From assembly GCA_033030425.1 (NCBI GenBank), contig JAUFSD010000003.1:868001-932000 (forward strand): a stretch of DNA of 64,000 bases, read 5' to 3'. The stretch comes from Verpa conica. Lineage: Eukaryota; Ascomycota; Pezizomycetes; Pezizales; Morchellaceae. Positions 59,101 through 64,000 of the stretch are shown here, in pieces; within the stretch, counting starts at the first letter, position 1; each line of letters begins with the position of its first letter. A program made the translations under genes and the position numbers. The notes beneath the pieces are model-generated. The model searched no databases, was not told where the DNA came from, and saw nothing but the letters and a program-made list of their open reading frames with translations.

Positions 59101-60123
59101 TTAAAGAACTTTCAGCTTACCTTCAAGGTAAAAGATTCAACACTGCCAGCATCGCTAGGCTCATAATCATCAGCCTTAACAGTTCCCTCCTCTTCCCCGT
59201 CTTCCCCTTGCTCCCCTTCATCCTCACCACTCTGCTCCTCAATCGGATTCGTAATTTCCGCAATCTCATCACCCTCATCGTCCGTACTATCAACGTTCGA
59301 GAGTATCGTCGGCTGCGTAGTCCTTCGTCTTAAAAGTTGTGAATGTCGTCTCATCGCTGTATACCCCGTGCTTGCGTGCCCACGTTGCTTTTGCTCCAAA
59401 TCAACCTCTACCTCGTTTGTTTCATCGTCTACGCTGAACTCTTGCCTATTGGTACGCAATGACATCAGTTTCGCCTTTACCCCTTTTGTGGTGTAAGGAG
59501 AGGTGCTTGTAGAAGAGTCCCACCCTTTATGAGGTTGGAATGCGGTAGAAGTTCTCCGGGTGGCAGAGGGCCGCCGTGGCTTTTTGTCGGATGACGAAAT
59601 ACGCCCTCTGAGTGAGGAAGCAGCGGATGATGTTCTTGATAATCTACCCGTGCCACCGGTCGTTAGATGTTCCGGGTTTGGAGTCAGCTGTTCTGAAGGG
59701 TTCGATAGAGCAGATGTGAAGGAGTCAAGAGAGCCTGTACACACACACACCACACACCACACACACGCACGGGGGAGAGATTAGTATTGAGTATTTTTTT
59801 TTTACAAATAAAAAAAACAATCAAAAATGACCTGCGGAAGGAAAAGGGAAAAGGGAAAAGGGAAAAAAAGAAATAAAAAGTGTGGAGTTATGCATACTAG
59901 GAACTTCTTGAGCCCCATCGCCAGCGTCGCTGGTGCGTCGCCGTACAGTTCCAACAGATTGGGCGCTCTCGGAGTACGGGCCCACGGACTCGTAGGCAGA
60001 CATCTGGGATGCTTGTCGCTGAGTACTAGGAACTGTTCTAGGGTTCGAAGCAGTTTCAGCAGAATATTGATTTGTGAGGCCACCTGAAGAAGCAGCAGCA
60101 GAAGAGTTTTTCTGACTGCTCAT
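56164..60123 (-). CDS. CaCA-superfamily cation/H+ exchanger, VNX1-like
   Basis: Seven exons: 59898-60123, 59121-59734, 58440-59073, 57667-58376, 56670-57599, 56347-56604, 56164-56292 (1166 aa); all phases agree. About 280 disordered N-terminal residues precede VTHPFGIRIWKPALYKK and the first helices. The exchanger alpha-repeats are GMGATINAFFSTVVEVYLY (about residue 631) and PNTTEFLNAISFAMNGNIAL (about 1032). Between the halves lies a loop with CRAC and CRRC spaced as C-x2-C-x8-C-x2-C (residues 733-748), then a Pro/Ser-rich stretch. Order and length fit fungal relatives of yeast Vnx1, a vacuolar monovalent-cation/H+ antiporter; whether this one moves Ca2+ or Na+/K+ cannot be told. Introns are 163, 47, 63, 67, 65 and 54 bp. 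The first contains a CA-rich microsatellite near 59738-59772 and a GGGAAAA repeat. Confidence 0.92.
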
Positions 60124-62578
60124 GGTGTACTATCTATGAGAGCAAAGCAGACGAGAGCTTCCCGGGCAAGCAAGATCTGGAGATAGAGAGAGGCTAGGGC
60201 TCCTAGAGTAGGTTGGTGTTTTGGTTATCGGACGGGCAGGGCAGCGAGAGAGACAAGGACAGGGATGACGCGATGCGACTAAACAGGAAAAAACAAATAA
60301 ATTTGCCCGGGAGCGACGCAATTTCAAGCAGTCGACATTTATTCCGGTTGGGCACAACAGCCTGAGGTTGACTCAACACCAAGGGTGTAGAGAGTGTGGT
60401 GAGAGTGGGGACAGCAGAAGGGAAAGAGAAAAAAAAAAGGAAGGAGAAAAAAAAACCGATGAGAGCAAAGAAACGATTAAACGCGAGAGGGGAGAAAAAA
60501 AGAAATCATACATCAAAAGGAACTGAATAGAAAAGAAAGACAGTCCCCCGCAGCGAATAGACAACAAGACACGGGGTGGATCATGAGAAATTCCTTGGTT
60601 CCCCATCTTGTACATACATGAGTACAGTACAGTATGTACATACATACATAGCATCCACCAAAAGAGACGTTTATTACGGTAACTGCAGCTGTACGTGGAA
60701 TCTGACCCGCCGCGTGATGCGCAGATCCGCGGTTGGTGGGTAGGCAACTACGCAACTCCCGCCAAGTAGAGTAACTTCCCCCCTAGTCCCCCTTCCCCGT
60801 TTGTCAAACACTCGACATCACAAACATCTCATGTGAGCTCCTCCAAAGATCCTCTTGAGCTTCTAAACTCGACCTCGCCTCTTCTTGCAACATCCACGGG
60901 ATAGCACGAGGTCAAGTAAGCCGGATAAGCGGTTACCGGATCACGCTGTCAACCCAGGCGACAGGTCAGAATGTTAGATATGAAGTGTACTTTAAACTCA
61001 AGGGAGCACGGAAGAATATGGTCACATTGCAGGATGAGAGCTACGGCAGCAGACTTTGTTTCAACCATGTTGATGAAATTTTTTAAGGATCGAGCCCCGC
61101 AGGATAAAAATAAGACATCCCATATTCCGTTGCACCCTAGTAAGAGTAACAAGATAGAGATCTTTAGCTAAGTGAAGAGAGGGAAAGAAAAAAAAGAAGT
61201 ACAAAGACACTACTGCCGTATCGGAAACAGGAATGATGAAATGACTTTTTGTAAGGGTTGACGTCTTTTCGGCAATTCACTTTCTCAAGCAGGGTTAGCT
61301 ATCTTGGAGGCCCAAAGCACCGAGTGCGAATGCATGAACGGGGGTTTACCCGGCTGTCTATATCGTAGTTCATGTCAAGCGTTTTAGGGGTAGGTGTGTT
61401 TAGGGCAAAAAACACTCTACCAGTACCAGACCAGGCTTCAGACTGGCTCGGAAGCGAAATCTCTGCTTGCCAAGACTGCCAATATCAACCTCCCGGCCCT
61501 TACATGTCGCCTGATTTCTTTCACTCCAGGGGAGCTCTTGCATAATATAGATTTGGTGTAATACAAAAATATTGACCAGTAAACGCAGATTACAGTACCA
61601 GCAAAAGTGTAGAATCGCATGCACCAAGCTCAAGTGCTATCTAGGCCTTCTCCATTGGCAGGGATCCTTACGCTACGGTAGCCTACTTACTACTAACCCT
61701 CCAGTCTCAATAGTAGTCTCACCAGGCCTAGGCTATTAGTACTAATAGTAAGTAAGACCAACAGACCAAAATCGGCTAGAAGTAAATAACCCCCGATATA
61801 TCCATCACAGCCTATCACTCGAGCGGATAAGTAACTACGGCACATATGTTACACCCCTTCCATCCGATCTCGTACAAACGGTTGCCTGCATCGCGTTATA
61901 ACACGTGTGCCGCTTCCGTGCGGGCCGTGTGGGGGTATGGGGGTTTGTGTCTAGGCTCGCCTGTGCCTGCAGAATGGGACGGTGTGTTATCAGAGCGTTT
62001 GTAATTATGCTAAAAGTTGTGGTAGCGCAGCTAAGGTTGTACTGCAGAGAGTCTAATGGGTTAGATAATTTACAAGTGAAGTTCTTTATTAATTAGAGGT
62101 TGAACATCAAACAGCTAGCGAATATATATATAGCACATATAGCGTGATTAGTTTTAGGTGATACAATTCATGAAAGGCAAATTCATTTCTAGATCAAGAT
62201 GAGTAAATAGTAAATGTCTTTGGGTATACGATAAAGATTTATTATACTTTATATCTTGCACTCTCCTTTTAATTTTGTAGCATTCACATATCACTCGAAC
62301 CACTCACAGTATATCACTCGATATCACAAAAAACTAAATTGTGGTAAAAACTGCTGAATTGATTGTATCGATATATGCTCCAAAAGAGAGAACCCTAAAC
62401 CCTAATATGGGATGCCTTGCCCTGGACTCTTAAACACAGCAAATAGAGATACACGTAGCTCATATATGAAACCGTCCATCAGCTATCCTTATTACGAAGC
62501 ATCTACAACATAAATAGAAACGTTTTATTACTACATGTAACTTCATTACTCATTAGTATGTCCTCTACAAAAAAACCA
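60124..62578. other. Gene-free region (2.5 kb)
   Basis: The first 600 bases are purine-rich on the plus strand (pyrimidine-rich in the sense of the leftward exchanger gene) and form its promoter and leader. From 61000 to 62500 the DNA is AT-rich with no supported gene. Confidence 0.5.
60610..60650. repeat. TACA-type microsatellite with internal palindromes
   Basis: Imperfect tetranucleotide repeat (GTACATACATG ... ATGTACATACATACATA) 490-530 bp upstream of the exchanger start. Low-complexity; no known site is implied. Confidence 0.7.
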
Positions 62579-63966
62579 TCAGCGCCGCAAACTCGAAGAA
62601 GGCTGACCCCAAGCCTGTGTCTCCACACCCTGCCTTAAGCTCCCCTCCAGCGTGACGCTAAAATCTACAATATCAACCTCCTGAGAGATCTCAGTCATCT
62701 TCTACACATAGGTTAGCCATACCAGATGGGGGCAGGGTAGAATACAAAAAACCAACCTCAACAATAAATTCATCATGCCCCACCCTATCGCGACCTCTCC
62801 AGCGAGTGTTTTCCGAGATTCCGTATGAGTAGTCTACTTTCTGTACTTTGCTCTCACGAGTGTGGCGGGTGAAGCTGTATAGGGTCGGGGCGTTTGCAAC
62901 TAGACATGCGGCGAAGCATTCAACCGATATCCACTGGTATTGTTAGTAGTTGGTATTTAGGGCTGGTAGTTGTGGGACTTGCCATTGATCGGGCCTCTTG
63001 CGTGCCGATTTGTAGACGGAGGATTGGTATGCGGATGATTGTAACGACGACTACGAGAAGTCCGACGGAGAAGAGGGTAGATAGTTCAATCTTTCTGTAA
63101 TAGGGTGAGTAGATAATAAGTGTAGAAAGTAGAGTAAGGGGGGAGTACTGTTTTCTCTGGAGTTTCGATTTGAATATTAAGGGGAGTGGGAGTATTATGA
63201 GTACGACGTCGGTCAGGATATTACTTATTCCTGTTGTAGGTAAGTATAACATGGTTCAAGCTTGCATTATATAGTGCATACCCATTATTAAGAGTTGAAT
63301 GGGAGCTCGAGCGCATTGCGACTCTGGGTTTGGAGTTAACTCCCCTTCACAGATTAGTAAAAGAAAACCGAGATCGGCCTCATAGTAAAAACTTACAATA
63401 TCTATTATAGTTAGTATAATAGTAAAACATCACCAACAGAAAAAAAGAGCCAACTAACCCCCGAAAAGGCCTACATTCCAAGAACGTCGAAAGAATCACC
63501 AGAATGAACGTCAGCCCCACAACCCACCGAAACACATTAATCACCCTTGGATACGGGTTCCGGTTCGCAACAAGCTTCATATAAAACCCAAGTATACATA
63601 TCTTCATAGTCCATAGGCTAACGAAATCAGCCCAGTAAACAAAAAAAACAAAAACATATGTACTCACAAACAAACAGACATAGCCCTACAAACCAAAACC
63701 AACTTACTACCAATAACCCTCTGTTCTATCTCACGCTGACTTGAGTTTTCCGGATCGGCCATCTTATTTGTCCCAAACACAAGAATAACATGTTCGACCG
63801 CAAGCCGTACTAGCAGCGGGATAGCAGCGGCACTCATCCATTTATCGTATAATTGTAACTTCTCCCCTCGAAAACGGCGGCACAAAAGACGAGTGGCGAT
63901 GACTATGAAGGCTAGAATTGTGGTAAGATATGTTACTATGAGGGCTTTGGGGTGCTCTAGTGTCAT
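62579..63966 (-). CDS. Rhodopsin-domain integral membrane protein (fungal SAT4-like family)
   Basis: Eight exons: 63668-63966, 63459-63617, 63282-63391, 63149-63230, 62983-63094, 62757-62933, 62579-62701, with the first splice giving VCFLWTMKICILGFYMK (353 aa in total). Seven exon segments are listed; an eighth appears only if the uncertain 63392-63458 intron is split differently. Family motifs: ATRLLCRRF..LYDKWM, FLWTMKICILGFY, ECRPFRG, CARAPIQLLIMG|ISNILTDVVLIILPLPLIF, FSVGLLVVVVTIIRIPI and VECFAACLVANAPTLYS. Seven helices can be made out, as in fungal rhodopsin-domain (SAT4-type) proteins, whose function is mostly unknown. The intron at 62934-62982 has a GCAAGT donor (GC-AG). The intron at 63095-63148 is 54 bp and stop-free. 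The intron at 63392-63458 has one alternative acceptor and donor pair, changing about a dozen residues. Confidence 0.8.
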
Positions 63967-64000
63967 TACTGGAATCTGGGGGGTGAAAATCAGGAGTAAA

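Overview
The window comes from a filamentous ascomycete (Pezizomycotina). The genes are split by many short introns, mostly 47-130 bp, with GT..AG borders and CTGAC/CTAAC-like branch points. The families present are typical of these fungi: AA14-like LPMO, CHRD protein, bZIP-DUF3425, DUF7918, rhodopsin-domain membrane protein and VNX1-type exchanger. Long AT-rich gene-poor stretches and miniature transposon relics separate the genes. An early-diverging lineage (Pezizomycetes or Orbiliomycetes) is only a guess. I worked out exon structures by hand; nearly all models close in frame.

Layout. Left part (1-15 kb): a secreted AA14-like oxidase (+), a multi-exon small secreted protein (-), a bZIP regulator (-), a secreted CHRD protein (-), a DDR48-like repeat protein (+) and an F-box protein (+), separated by AT-rich DNA with several inverted-repeat elements. 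Middle (17-34 kb), mostly housekeeping: an Mrh4-like mitochondrial DEAD-box helicase (-), a 1482-codon VIP1/PPIP5K inositol pyrophosphate kinase with a 22-nt microexon (-), an RNPS1-like SR/RRM protein (+) and an anoctamin/TMEM16 protein (+). Accessory part (34-45 kb): repeat-rich DNA holding two tandem DUF7918 paralogues. Right part (45-64 kb): a YggS/PROSC PLP-binding protein (-), an EF-hand MscS channel (+), a FAD oxidoreductase (+), an SDR (+), COX16 (+), a VNX1-like cation/H+ exchanger (-) and a rhodopsin-domain membrane protein (-).

The most notable structure is in the second DUF7918 gene. The two paralogues share the same five-exon layout with identical intron phases, but intron 1 is 59 bp in one copy and 2263 bp in the other. 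The extra DNA ends in a 28-nt poly-A run after an AATAAA signal and is flanked by a perfect 13-bp duplication, as expected of target-primed retrotransposition. Inside it lies a 1.74-kb inverted repeat with arms of about 480 bp, which would give a long hairpin if the intron is transcribed.

The genes do not form an operon or an obvious biosynthetic cluster. Three encode proteins whose families are tied to Ca2+ or ion homeostasis (anoctamin, EF-hand MscS, VNX1-like exchanger), but their spacing and mixed strands give no reason to call this a functional cluster.
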